Source: GYS-P2D sp964414425
GTDB lineage: Bacteria; Bacteroidota; Bacteroidia; Chitinophagales; Saprospiraceae
Direction of reading: 5' to 3'
Length of the DNA: 64,000 nucleotides
Assembly: GCA_964414425.1 (NCBI GenBank)
Contig: CAYPWL010000003.1
Coordinates: forward strand, 104,176-168,175
Position 1 is the first letter of the stretch, and each line of letters begins with the position of its first letter. Below the pieces are notes generated by a model. It was not told the DNA's origin. It did no database searches and saw only the letters and a list, made by a program, of their open reading frames with translations. Positions 55,171 through 63,901 of the stretch are shown piece by piece. Made by a program: the position numbers and the translations under genes.

Positions 55171-55479
55171 TTAGTCTGCAGTTTTATAGGCTTGGTGTGG
55201 GTGGTTTATCATATCTGGATATTTATATTCCAGTTTTCCTTTATCAAGAAGTGGCTTTATATACTTCCTGCTTATCCAGTTTTCATCTCTTTTGAGTATT
55301 GCTGATAATTCTGGAAGGTTATATTCTCTAAGAGAACAAATCTCTAATACTATAGATAGTATCTTGTCTTGATCCCTTTCTTTTTGCTTGATTGAGTTAA
55401 ATTTTTCGATGAGCTGGACATCTATTTCTTTCAATAGAGCTTCTGTGTTTAAGGTCTGAGCTTCTGTGTTTAGCAACAC
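55171..55479 (-). pseudogene. C-terminal remnant of a DNA-binding protein from a type I restriction locus
   Basis: A 102-codon frame without an ATG (it opens with GTG two codons after a stop). The sequence NLPELSAILKRDENWISRKY, followed by IKPLLDKGKLEYKYPDMINHPHQAYKT, is the conserved C-terminus of AlbA/RecG-like putative DNA-binding proteins that often sit just before hsdR in Bacteroidota type I loci. A duplicated NTEA-Q-T-L-NTEA word sits at the break. It precedes the hsdR fragment by 26 bases in the order of an intact operon, so both are relics of one locus. Confidence 0.6.
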
Positions 55480-55482
55480 AAT

Positions 55483-56337
55483 TCACCTAAACCTCCAACA
55501 CAACAACTGACTACTCTTATTCCCATGCTGCATATCGATGATGCGGATCTCGGATGTCTTAAGCTTCATGAGTAGTTGTTCCAGAGACTCTAAGAGTCGA
55601 TGACTGCTGACGAGGGTCGTACACCATCCACACTGTGAGACATGATCCTTGGTCTCATGGATCATCGTCTTGATGAATTGTATCTCACCACCGGGACACC
55701 AGAGTTCATTGGATTGTCCACCAAAGTTCAGGGTGTTTTTACCTTTCTTATACTTTAGGTTTCTGCGTTTACGAGAGGCGACCTTATGTGCTTGTTCTGC
55801 TGAGGCATGAAACGGAGGATTACAGACCATGATATCAAAGTGATCATTAGGACTTAGGAGCCCTTTAAGGATGTGCTGTCTGTGCGGCTGATGGATCAGT
55901 TCACACTTCCCTTGGAGGATCTCATTTTGATCAATGATGCTTTGAGCATTGGATAGGGCTGCGGTATCTATATCACTGCCAACCACAGACCATCCATAAG
56001 CGCTGACGGCAACTATCGGATAGATGAGATTAGCTCCCGTGCCGATGTCCAGCATCCTCACTTGAGCAAGGTCGGAGACAAGCTCTGCGATGTGATGGAT
56101 GTAGTCAGATCTACTGGGGATGGGCGGAACCAAGTATTCCTCAGGGATCTCCCAGTAGTCGATGTCATAATAACTCTTGAGGAGCGCCTGGTTCAGGATC
56201 TTCACGCTGGCAGCATTGGAAAAAACAATGGTCTGCTGTCCACGAGGATTGAGGACGATATGATCTGCGAGTGCGGGTGTCGACTGGACTAATGCCCCAA
56301 AGTCATAGCTGCCTTGATACTTGTTCTTTGGATGCAT
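55483..56337 (-). CDS. rlmF: 23S rRNA adenine-1618 N6-methyltransferase
   Basis: A 284-residue SAM-dependent methyltransferase that modifies A1618 of 23S rRNA. Evidence: HPKNKYQGSYDFGALVQ at the N-terminus, LDIGTGANLIYP (motif I), CNPPFHAS (NPPF catalytic motif), and LWCPGGEIQFI in the C-terminal half, all characteristic of the RlmF/YbiN family. ATG start. The tex gene lies 3 bases upstream on the same strand, so they probably share a transcript. The stop is followed immediately by the restriction relic. Confidence 0.92.
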   Translation of the reverse strand: MHPKNKYQGSYDFGALVQSTPALADHIVLNPRGQQTIVFSNAASVKILNQALLKSYYDIDYWEIPEEYLVPPIPSRSDYIHHIAELVSDLAQVRMLDIGTGANLIYPIVAVSAYGWSVVGSDIDTAALSNAQSIIDQNEILQGKCELIHQPHRQHILKGLLSPNDHFDIMVCNPPFHASAEQAHKVASRKRRNLKYKKGKNTLNFGGQSNELWCPGGEIQFIKTMIHETKDHVSQCGWCTTLVSSHRLLESLEQLLMKLKTSEIRIIDMQHGNKSSQLLCWRFR

Positions 56338-56340
56338 GGA

Positions 56341-58446
56341 TTAAAATTTCATGGTTAATGAGATACGCTTACGATTGACATCGATGTCCACCACCTTCAC
56401 TTCTATTTGCTGTGATAATCGCAGCACTTCACTTGGATCAGAGATAAATCGATCAGTGATCTGAGAGATATGGATGAGGCCCGACTCCTTGATGCCAATA
56501 TCTACAAAGGCTCCAAACTTCGTCAAGTTGTTGACGACACCGGTAAGTACTATACCGACCTCTAAGTCTTCGATACTTCTGATCTTCGAGGAGAACTGCA
56601 CGGTAGTGGCCTCACCACGTGGGTCAAGGCCTGGTTTGGCGAGTTCGCTGGCGATATCCTTGAGGGTAGGCATGCCGATGTCGTCGGAGACATATTTAGA
56701 TAGGTCGATGGCTCCTTGTCCAAATTGCTCTTGGATATCCGCTAAGTCCTTGAGTTTATTGTCCTTGAGCATCTTCTTGACGATGCTGTATCGCTCTGGA
56801 TGAATGGCGGTATTGTCCAGTAGTTCGTTGCCGTCCTTGATACGGAGGAATCCTGCAGCCTGCTCATAGGCCTTCTTACCCATACGAGGTACTTTGCTTA
56901 ATTCTTTGCGACTGGTAAATCCACCGATTTCACTTCTATAGCTGACGATGTTTTGGGCGAGGGTAGGGCCGATACCCGATACATATTGTAAGAGGTATTT
57001 GCTGGCTGTATTAAGGTTGATGCCGACGGCATTCACGGCAGAGACTACAGTATTGCCGAGGCTCTCATGCAGCATGGTTTGATTGACATCGTGTTGATAT
57101 TGACCAACACCGATTGACTTCGCCTCAATCTTTACCAATTCTGCGAGTGGGTCCATCAGTCGCCGCCCGATGCTGACCGCTCCACGTACTGTTACATCTT
57201 GATCAGGAAGCTCTTCGCGAGCGACTTCTGAGGCAGAGTATATGGAGGCGCCGCTCTCATTGACCATATAGGCCTCGATGTCAAGACCTAAGTCTTGGAC
57301 GAAGCTCATGGTCTCACGCCCAGCAGTACCATTGCCGACAGCGATATGTCTGATGCGGTATTGATGTATCAATGATTTGACTGTATGTGCTGCGGCATCC
57401 ACCTTGTTCATAGGAGGATGTGGATAGATCGTCGTATTATGCAAGAGGCTGCCATGCTGATCTAATACCACGAGCTTACATCCCGTTCTAAAGCCTGGAT
57501 CAAGTGCAAGTACAGCCACTTCTCCGAGTGGTGCCGCCAGGAGTAGTTGATTAAGGTTATTGCTAAATACCTTGATCGCTTCTTGGTCAGCTTTATCCTT
57601 GGATTTCTTCTTCCATTCGTTTTCGAGAGAGGGTAGTAATAAGCGCTTCAAGGCATCGGCGATTGCCATGTCAAGTTGATCGGCACAAGCGCCATTGGAT
57701 CTGATATACGATCGGCTGATGCGGTCATGAGCTCGATCCATGTCTATGGTGATGCTCACCTTGAGTAAGCCTTCCTTCTCTCCCCGATACATGGCGAGGA
57801 GTCGATGTGAGGGGGTTTTGTTGAGCGCTCCAGAGTAGTCGTGATAGGCTTTATACTTATCAGCCTGATCTTTCTTCTTGGTCACCACCTTGGACTCGAT
57901 AGAAGCATATCGCTCATAGGAGTTTCTCAAGTTCTGTCTCACACGGGTGCCTTCATTGATCCATTGTGCGATAATATCTCGAGCACCTGAGAGCGCCTCG
58001 TCTGTTGTTTTGACCTTGCCACGGCAGTATCTTTTAGCTTCACTTGTTAAGTTGCTGCTGCGCTGTGCGGAGATGATCTTAGCCAATGGCTCCAGGCCCT
58101 GCTCTCGGGCGATGTCGGCTCTGGTCTTTCTATTTTTCTTGTAGGGTAGATAGATGTCCTCGAGGACTGTTGAGTCCCAACAGTCTTGGATCTTATGGAG
58201 CAACTGATCGGTAATCTTACCTTGCTCCTTGATCGTTGCGATGATCGTCTCTTTTCGCTTAGCTAATTTTTTGTACTGCTCTTGCGCCTTGGATACATCC
58301 AAGATTTGTACTTCGTCTAAGCCACCTGTGCGCTCCTTACGGTATCTCGCTATGAAGGGCACCGTGGCACCTTCGTCAAGGAGGTTGAGGACTTGATCAA
58401 CTGCTCGCAGGGGCAGATTTAGTTGTTTAGCTATGAGTTTATTCAT
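56341..58446 (-). CDS. tex: Tex-like RNA-binding transcription accessory protein
   Basis: A cytoplasmic protein of about 701 residues. Domains: N-terminal helix-turn-helix region (TVPFIARYRKERTGGLDEVQI), a YqgF-like RNase H-fold domain (VAVLALDPGFRTGCKLVVLD), helix-hairpin-helix repeats (YVSGIGPTLAQNIVSYRSE, LSKVPRMGKKAYEQAAGFLRI) and a C-terminal S1 RNA-binding domain (VLTGVVNNLTKFGAFVDIGI). The frame opens at 58497, but the ATG at 58446 (MNKLIAKQLNL) gives the family's usual N-terminus. Divergent from the GH88 gene and followed by rlmF. Confidence 0.95.
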   Translation of the reverse strand: MNKLIAKQLNLPLRAVDQVLNLLDEGATVPFIARYRKERTGGLDEVQILDVSKAQEQYKKLAKRKETIIATIKEQGKITDQLLHKIQDCWDSTVLEDIYLPYKKNRKTRADIAREQGLEPLAKIISAQRSSNLTSEAKRYCRGKVKTTDEALSGARDIIAQWINEGTRVRQNLRNSYERYASIESKVVTKKKDQADKYKAYHDYSGALNKTPSHRLLAMYRGEKEGLLKVSITIDMDRAHDRISRSYIRSNGACADQLDMAIADALKRLLLPSLENEWKKKSKDKADQEAIKVFSNNLNQLLLAAPLGEVAVLALDPGFRTGCKLVVLDQHGSLLHNTTIYPHPPMNKVDAAAHTVKSLIHQYRIRHIAVGNGTAGRETMSFVQDLGLDIEAYMVNESGASIYSASEVAREELPDQDVTVRGAVSIGRRLMDPLAELVKIEAKSIGVGQYQHDVNQTMLHESLGNTVVSAVNAVGINLNTASKYLLQYVSGIGPTLAQNIVSYRSEIGGFTSRKELSKVPRMGKKAYEQAAGFLRIKDGNELLDNTAIHPERYSIVKKMLKDNKLKDLADIQEQFGQGAIDLSKYVSDDIGMPTLKDIASELAKPGLDPRGEATTVQFSSKIRSIEDLEVGIVLTGVVNNLTKFGAFVDIGIKESGLIHISQITDRFISDPSEVLRLSQQIEVKVVDIDVNRKRISLTMKF

Positions 58447-58597
58447 CAGGGCGCTATAGAACGAAAAAAAAACCTTGTTGCTGTAGTTTTCGATCATCTT
58501 TTTTTCGAATCAGGAGAGATAAAATATATGGCTGAACCGCTGAGCTTAGAGGATTACAATTTATGATAGAACCAAGAGAATTTACTACTTTTCTCTC

Positions 58598-59779
58598 ATG
58601 ATTCGTTTGTATATATTTTTCGTTAGCGTTATCGCCTCTTATGGCTGTTTTAATCCAGTAAATAAATCTACTGAGCATGAACCACCGACAGTCACGGCAC
58701 AATTAGATTTACTATCCGATAAGATGGTTTCCTATATCGGTGACATGACGCCAGACTCTACCCAGATACCTCGTGCACTTGAGCCTGATGGGACTATGAT
58801 TGCAACGCCTTCACGATCATGGACGAGTGGCTTTCTGCCGGGGACGTTATGGCAACTTTATGGACATAGTAAGGATCCAGGGATCAAGTCAGCTGCCGAA
58901 ACTTGGACTTCCTATGTAGAGAAAGAGAAGTGGGATGACCATACCCATGACTTGGGATTTAAGCTCTATTGTAGTTTTGGTAAAGGCTACGAAGTGAATG
59001 GCTCTAAAGAATATCAAGATGTAGTTATACAAGCTTCTCGCACCCTTATAGAACGCTATAATGAGACGGTTGGCTCGATCAGATCATGGGATTTCAATGC
59101 GGATATCTGGCAGTTTCCTGTGATCATAGATAATATGATGAATCTTGATATGCTATTCGAGGCGACTCGACTGACGGGGGATTCGATCTTTTATGATATC
59201 GCCTATCAGCATGCCTTGACGACACTGGACAATCACTTCAGAGATGATATGAGCTCTTATCACGTGGTGGTGTATGATACGATCACGGGGGGCGTCCTAC
59301 AGAAGGTTACCCATCAAGGATATGGCAGTGAGTCTTCGTGGACTCGTGGACAGGTATGGGGACTTTATGGCTTTACGATGGCTTATCGATGGACGGGTGA
59401 TGATCGGTTTTTGGATCGTGCCAAGGAGATCGCACAGTTCTTCTTTACTCATCCCCGCCTGCCGGAGGATATGATCCCTTATTGGGATTTTGATGCGCCT
59501 AATATTCCCGATGAGCCTCGTGATGTGTCTGCAGCTACTGTTGCGGCATCGGCACTGATTGAATTGGCACAGTTTGATTCCGATCATGCCGACGAGTATA
59601 TAGGTTGGGTTGATCAGATCCATAAATCTCTGGCAACTGAACACTACCAGTCAGACGTGGCACCATTCTTATTGGACCATAGTACGGGGAGTGTGCCTGG
59701 AGAATTTGAAGTTGATGTGCCAATCGTATATGCCGACTACTATTATGTTGAGTCTCTGTTGAGGCGCCTCGCTTATTAA
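58598..59779 (+). CDS. GH88 unsaturated glucuronyl hydrolase lipoprotein
   Basis: A 393-residue secreted lipoprotein (signal ending SYGC). It is an (alpha/alpha)6 glycoside hydrolase that hydrates the vinyl ether of unsaturated uronic acids released by polysaccharide lyases. Key residues: Asp118 in THDLGF and Asp184 in NMMNLDML, the catalytic pair of GH88, plus SWTRGQVWGLYGFTMAY. Typical substrates are glycosaminoglycan, ulvan or xanthan fragments rather than alginate oligomers. It is separated from the GH5/PL7 pair by the rlmF-tex unit and shares its last 4 bases with the small membrane gene. Confidence 0.92.
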   Translation: MIRLYIFFVSVIASYGCFNPVNKSTEHEPPTVTAQLDLLSDKMVSYIGDMTPDSTQIPRALEPDGTMIATPSRSWTSGFLPGTLWQLYGHSKDPGIKSAAETWTSYVEKEKWDDHTHDLGFKLYCSFGKGYEVNGSKEYQDVVIQASRTLIERYNETVGSIRSWDFNADIWQFPVIIDNMMNLDMLFEATRLTGDSIFYDIAYQHALTTLDNHFRDDMSSYHVVVYDTITGGVLQKVTHQGYGSESSWTRGQVWGLYGFTMAYRWTGDDRFLDRAKEIAQFFFTHPRLPEDMIPYWDFDAPNIPDEPRDVSAATVAASALIELAQFDSDHADEYIGWVDQIHKSLATEHYQSDVAPFLLDHSTGSVPGEFEVDVPIVYADYYYVESLLRRLAY

Positions 59780-59961
59780 GGCTTAGTATCCTTCTTATTG
59801 GGGAAAACGATAAATATCCCTACGAATACAATTGCTAATCCAATCCACATGAGCCTATCATCGTCGTATGTGCCTAATTTGTCATTGACGCCTGCGTTAT
59901 AGCCCATCAAGGCGATACCAGAAAGACTGATGAGTATTCCCGCTACTCTTTTTTTATTCAT
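59776..59961 (-). CDS. Small two-helix membrane protein
   Basis: About 61 residues with two hydrophobic helices (about 7-21 and 38-53) joined by a polar loop GVNDKLGTYDDDR and ending in a basic tail. ATGs at 59970 and 59961 are possible; the second gives a normal MNKKR start. Function unknown. It overlaps the GH88 stop by 4 bases, converging. Confidence 0.5.
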   Translation of the reverse strand: MNKKRVAGILISLSGIALMGYNAGVNDKLGTYDDDRLMWIGLAIVFVGIFIVFPNKKDTKP

Positions 59962-60030
59962 GTGAGGCATTTTTTCTAATATTACAAGGATCTCAAACTA
60001 ATCTAAAGGCAACTAAAGCCTATCGGGTCT

Positions 60031-60070
60031 AAAAATAGAAATGCAGGTACAATCTATATTGCACCTGCAT
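60031..60070 (-). terminator. Rho-independent terminator of the AhpD-like gene
   Basis: A 13-bp near-perfect inverted repeat (ATGCAGGT-A-CAAT with ATTG-C-ACCTGCAT, one mismatch) with a 4-base loop at 60041-60070; on the minus strand it is followed by TTTCTATTTTTA. It lies 27 bases past the stop of the AhpD-like gene. Confidence 0.85.
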
Positions 60071-60096
60071 CTTCTGAGCGCGAAAATATTTGTGAT

Positions 60097-60642
60097 CTAC
60101 TCAGTAGTCAGCTCCAATGGCTGAGCAACTGGGAAGTCAACCGGCACTTTAGTAGTACCGTGTAAATAATTAGTTATCGTAATTTCTCCCACGAGGCTGA
60201 TTGCATCGATTAGGTTTTCTTTTGTCCATCCTGCTGCAAAGAAGTTTTCAGCAACCTCTGGGCTTGTAGCTCCTCTGTTTTCAGTGATATTAGCAGCTAA
60301 CTTTGCTAATGCATCCAACTTCGCATCAAATGGTGCTCTTCCTGCTCTTAAGTCAAGGATTTGTTCTGCAGAAAATCCGTTCATACCTGCAATAGCAGTG
60401 TGTGCTGATAGGCAATACTGACACTGATTAATTTCACTTACAGCGAGGTTGATAACTTCTTTTTCTTTAGTCTTTAGAGATGATTTAGCATTGGCAAAAT
60501 CAAGGAAGTTCTTTAGTGCATTTTCACTGTGCGCAAAAGTCGCATAGATGTTTGGTACGAATCCGACTCCTTTCTCTAAGTTGTCAAAGATTCCTTGATT
60601 AGTAGCATTTACCTCGTTACGTGTTGGTACATTGAAAGTCAT
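60097..60642 (-). CDS. AhpD-like carboxymuconolactone decarboxylase-family protein
   Basis: A 181-residue cytoplasmic helical protein of the alkylhydroperoxidase D group. The redox motif CQYCLSAH (C-x2-C-x3-H) follows EINQ in the middle of the protein, matching the peroxidase-active Cys pair of AhpD-like enzymes; GEITITNYLHGTTKVPVDFP is typical of its C-terminus. A role in peroxide defence is likely. ATG start and own terminator; nothing else is in the operon. Confidence 0.9.
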   Translation of the reverse strand: MTFNVPTRNEVNATNQGIFDNLEKGVGFVPNIYATFAHSENALKNFLDFANAKSSLKTKEKEVINLAVSEINQCQYCLSAHTAIAGMNGFSAEQILDLRAGRAPFDAKLDALAKLAANITENRGATSPEVAENFFAAGWTKENLIDAISLVGEITITNYLHGTTKVPVDFPVAQPLELTTE

Positions 60643-60784
60643 GTGATATTTGTTTTATTATGAATTATTATCGAGAACTTCTCTCGTATTGACAATGCAA
60701 AGATGTACCCACTATTGACCTAAATAAATGTCTACTGTTCCTAAGAACAGGTCAATATTGCCCGAACATCGAGTTATATCGAGT

Positions 60785-60812
60785 TTCAAAGTTGAAAAGT
60801 TCAAAGTTGAAA
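60785..60812. repeat. Tandem palindromic repeat TTCAAAGTTGAAA x2
   Basis: Two copies of TTCAAAGTTGAAA at 60785-60797 and 60800-60812, 15-base period. Each contains an inverted repeat TTCAA-AG-TTGAA. Confidence 0.75.
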
Positions 60813-61036
60813 GAACGGATTGGATAAGTACCTTGACGAAGGCTATCAGTAAATAGTAGAACTATCCGGTCAGCATGCTAATGAGAATCGTTTTTTCATA
60901 TCGAGGAAGGCACGACTGAGATAACTAAATACTTGAGACTCAATTGTCGACGTCCAAGCCCGAACAACCATTTGATGGTATGAAATGCTTGTTACTCGCT
61001 ATCAACTATTTAGAAATTTCCTTACAGTCGATCTGT

Positions 61037-61076
61037 AAAAAAAACACCCTTTTCATACCGACCGAAGTAGAGGTGT
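61037..61076 (-). terminator. Possible Rho-independent terminator
   Basis: On the minus strand ACACC and GGTGT (61044-61048 with 61072-61076) form a short stem whose loop contains a second small stem TAC-TTCGGTCG-GTA, followed by T8. It lies 440 bases past the acylase stop, so it would end either a long 3' untranslated region or a separate small RNA. An adjoining inverted repeat TTACAG-TCGAT-CTGTAA lies at 61022-61038. Confidence 0.45.
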
Positions 61077-61453
61077 CTTCAGGTGGGTAACTCTGATAAT
61101 CAGGAATCTTCCAAAATGATTGAGCATTAGTATCTTTTGAGTGATGAACATATTGGCCCTTTTATCCAGTAGGCTATGTTGGTGAAATGGACGAGTGTCA
61201 GGTCTACACTATGGTCCATATAGTGGATGTAGCGAGTGGAGTGACTATAACCTGAGGATGACTGCCTGATCTCTAAGAGTAAAGTCCGACAGTACTGGAA
61301 AGAACGGAACGACTGAGTCAATGGGTAGCAGAAAGCGGTATTATAGCTTTGATTTTTTTAAAGAACACATAATACATTGCAGAAAACCATTCTCGTGCAA
61401 ACCAAGCAGAGGATCTCTCCACAAGGTCGAGATGAAAATGGGGATGAGTCATG

Positions 61454-61471
61454 AATCAACATATGTTGATT
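61454..61471. promoter_or_regulatory. 18-bp perfect palindrome
   Basis: AATCAACATATGTTGATT is a perfect inverted repeat, 48 bases downstream of the second acylase gene. It is not followed by a T run, so an operator or processing site is as likely as a terminator. Confidence 0.4.
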
Positions 61472-61519
61472 TATACTGTCAACTTGCTACTCGCCACTCA
61501 ATAACTCGTTACTAATTCT

Positions 61520-63901
61520 CTACTCGCTAACTCTAAATACCGATCTATTCGTCATCGCTTGCTCGATATCTGCTCTATTTATCAACTTTCTGCGATACTC
61601 GCCAGCAACGTACATATCAGCTTGGTCTTTATAGTGAGCACTTTTGACTCGGCCTGACTGACCGGTTGGCAGAATACTCCAGCTATTGCCAGATACATCA
61701 GCGAAGTCAACGATACGTCGACATGATGGGCCGCCGTGCACTTCGTAGGTGCCATCCTCATCTAAGTGAAAGAGGAGGTTGTTAATCACTTCATTGGAGC
61801 TGGTAACCTCGTATGGGCCTACATTAAAGTAAGGTCGGAGCATCTCATTCGCCCCTAAGGTATGGACATGCTCAAGTGTGTGGAGACTCGACCACCTCCA
61901 TAAACTCAGGTCAGCTCCGAGCTGCGTCTTTAGTTCAGAGAGACTGCGCTCATATGCTCTCGTGATGATATCTTGTTGTGATTCTTTTGCTGCGGTTGTG
62001 GTGTCATCCCACCATGGATGTGTTGCATCAGTGAATAGTTTATGATAACACCTCTTAGCAAGATGGGTTTTCTTAAAGTTAGTGAACATGTCTTCGCCAA
62101 GTTCATCTATCATGATGTCCTTAAGTAAGTTGAGCTGCATCTTGACATAGATGATTGGTGAGATGCTTTTATCATCATAACTTCCATCCCATGAGGCAAG
62201 GCTTTGCTGACCCTCATCCGAGATACCTGCTGCCTTAAGTACTGTTGCAATATGTTGTGCTATATCGGCACTATTGTTATTAGTCTGGTCTAAGAGCATC
62301 ATCTTAACTTTGTAAACATCCCATTGATCTTCAGCCTTGATGAGTTGTACGATGCGCTGTGCACGATCTTCGGGGAGGAAATATCCGGGATAGTTCTCGG
62401 CGCCAGTGCGCACGGACTGATTGTTGGCACTGTAGACATAGCCCCAAGGTGGATTGATTGCCATAGGGTTCTCCTCAAAATCATAGTAGCCTAAGATGTC
62501 ATCTTCGCCAGTACCATTGAGGATAAGCTTAGAGTTGACGTGATCAGGGCGGATCGGTCTGTGAGCGGCTGCCCACCAGGCTATATTGCCCGCTTTATCA
62601 CCATACATCACATTAAGACCCGGTGCAGAGATGAGAGCAGCGCCCGCTTGGACGTCCTCCATTTTTTGGGCCGTATTTATCATATAGAGTGACTTGAGTA
62701 GATCGATTTCCTTCTGCTGAAATGTCCACCACATAGTGACCACTTCTGAAGAGTCAAATCCCATAGTCTCATCAGAGACCACAGGGCCGTGTACAGTGCT
62801 GCGCAGGGTTAGATCTATATCTGTGCCTCCCTTTACTACGATCGTGCTCTCCGCCGTTTCTATGGGCTTCCACTGACGATTATGATAATAGGTGTTTCTG
62901 TTCTGAGTATCTACCCGCTCTCGGTAGAAGTCTATATCGTCGTTCTCGTACATGGTCAATCCTACGGCCCAGTCAGCTGTATGCCCCATCACAGCGAATG
63001 GATATCCTGCTAAGTGATTACCATAGAACGAGAGCTCAGGCGTCTCGATATGTGCTTCATACCATACTGACGGCTGTGAGAAACCAATATGAGGATCATT
63101 CGCAAATATGACTTCGCCAGATGCTGTGAGATCGCCAGAGAGAACCCAGCTATTAGATCCTATCAATGCAGGGTGGGGTAGTCCGTACATGACATCATGT
63201 GCAGTAGTCGAGAGTTGGGCGGCCAGATCGCCTGATACATGAGACTTAATCATCGTAGTGCTCGTATCCACGTGGATGTCAAGCGCCTTGAGATAGGTAG
63301 AGCCGAGTCGCTCAGAAATGTGACTAACCACGGGCTCTGTCTTATGAGCCATAGCAAAGCTAAAAGCCATATATCCCATGATATTATGTATGTCATATAT
63401 GTCAAAGGTGGTCTTGTCAATACCCAGTACTGTAAACTCTATCGGAGTCTCATCGCTATCTACATAGCTATTGATCCCATCGAGATAGGCATTGACGCAG
63501 GCGCGCAATTCGTCGGAGGTTGTCGCCTTATAGCGGGCGACGGCTGCATCAGTAGTCTTACTGATCTGCATATGACGAAAGAACTTATCGGTTTCAACCG
63601 TTGCTGGCCCTAATATCTCCGAGAGCCTGCCTGGTGCAATACGACGGAGCAGCTCCATCTGCCATAGGCGATCCTTGGCATGTACATATCCTAAGGTGCG
63701 ATAAGCATCTACATTGCTCTCAGCATAAATGTGTGGTACACCATAAGTATCATAGAGCACCTCTGTCTCAGCGTTTAAGCCCGTAAGTGCTCTATTCTCA
63801 CTATAGTCAGGAGTTATGCTGCCTATATAGAACCACCCGATTATCAAGCCAATGACGAGTAGTAAGAAGGTCGCTGTTAGGATGCGCTTGAGCCATGTCA
63901 T
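61520..63901 (-). CDS. Penicillin amidase-family (S45) acylase, membrane-anchored
   Basis: A 793-residue Ntn-hydrolase precursor with an N-terminal membrane anchor (about 5-28). The family opening VLYDTYGVPHIYAESNVDAYRTLGYVHAKDRLWQMEL and the cleavage site Gly248-Ser249 in IGSNSWVLSG are clear, with ANDPHIGFSQPSVWYEAH after it; Ser249 is the predicted beta-chain nucleophile. Likely substrates are amide-linked acyl compounds such as N-acyl-homoserine lactones or beta-lactams. It is a distant paralogue of the acylase at 26.9 kb, with a different anchor. ATG start; the gene lies entirely in the window and is preceded by a 99-base flank. Confidence 0.9.
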   Translation of the reverse strand: MTWLKRILTATFLLLVIGLIIGWFYIGSITPDYSENRALTGLNAETEVLYDTYGVPHIYAESNVDAYRTLGYVHAKDRLWQMELLRRIAPGRLSEILGPATVETDKFFRHMQISKTTDAAVARYKATTSDELRACVNAYLDGINSYVDSDETPIEFTVLGIDKTTFDIYDIHNIMGYMAFSFAMAHKTEPVVSHISERLGSTYLKALDIHVDTSTTMIKSHVSGDLAAQLSTTAHDVMYGLPHPALIGSNSWVLSGDLTASGEVIFANDPHIGFSQPSVWYEAHIETPELSFYGNHLAGYPFAVMGHTADWAVGLTMYENDDIDFYRERVDTQNRNTYYHNRQWKPIETAESTIVVKGGTDIDLTLRSTVHGPVVSDETMGFDSSEVVTMWWTFQQKEIDLLKSLYMINTAQKMEDVQAGAALISAPGLNVMYGDKAGNIAWWAAAHRPIRPDHVNSKLILNGTGEDDILGYYDFEENPMAINPPWGYVYSANNQSVRTGAENYPGYFLPEDRAQRIVQLIKAEDQWDVYKVKMMLLDQTNNNSADIAQHIATVLKAAGISDEGQQSLASWDGSYDDKSISPIIYVKMQLNLLKDIMIDELGEDMFTNFKKTHLAKRCYHKLFTDATHPWWDDTTTAAKESQQDIITRAYERSLSELKTQLGADLSLWRWSSLHTLEHVHTLGANEMLRPYFNVGPYEVTSSNEVINNLLFHLDEDGTYEVHGGPSCRRIVDFADVSGNSWSILPTGQSGRVKSAHYKDQADMYVAGEYRRKLINRADIEQAMTNRSVFRVSE

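Larger units (their letters stand above)
60643..61519. other. 877-base region without a convincing gene
   Basis: The longest non-coding stretch in the window, between the AhpD-like gene and the second acylase gene, both on the minus strand. Two short frames (61127-61321 minus, 61321-61515 plus) show no recognisable protein features. It holds a duplicated TTCAAAGTTGAAA palindrome unit, a hairpin with T8 on the minus strand, an 18-bp palindrome, and repeated ACTCG words near 61485-61535. It may be decaying sequence or encode a small RNA. Confidence 0.5.

Noticed and set aside
55440..55480. CRISPR-like or tandem DNA repeat at the duplicated NTEA-coding word
   Set aside because: Only two imperfect copies within a broken coding sequence, no spacers and no cas genes in the window.
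61240..61320. RNase P RNA-like word (AAAGTCCGACAG)
   Set aside because: Only a partial match; the surrounding conserved helices and the ACAGAA region are missing.
61127..61515. Two 64-codon frames in the long intergenic region
   Set aside because: Composition is unlike that of neighbouring proteins and they show no motifs; they back onto each other at 61321, as expected by chance.
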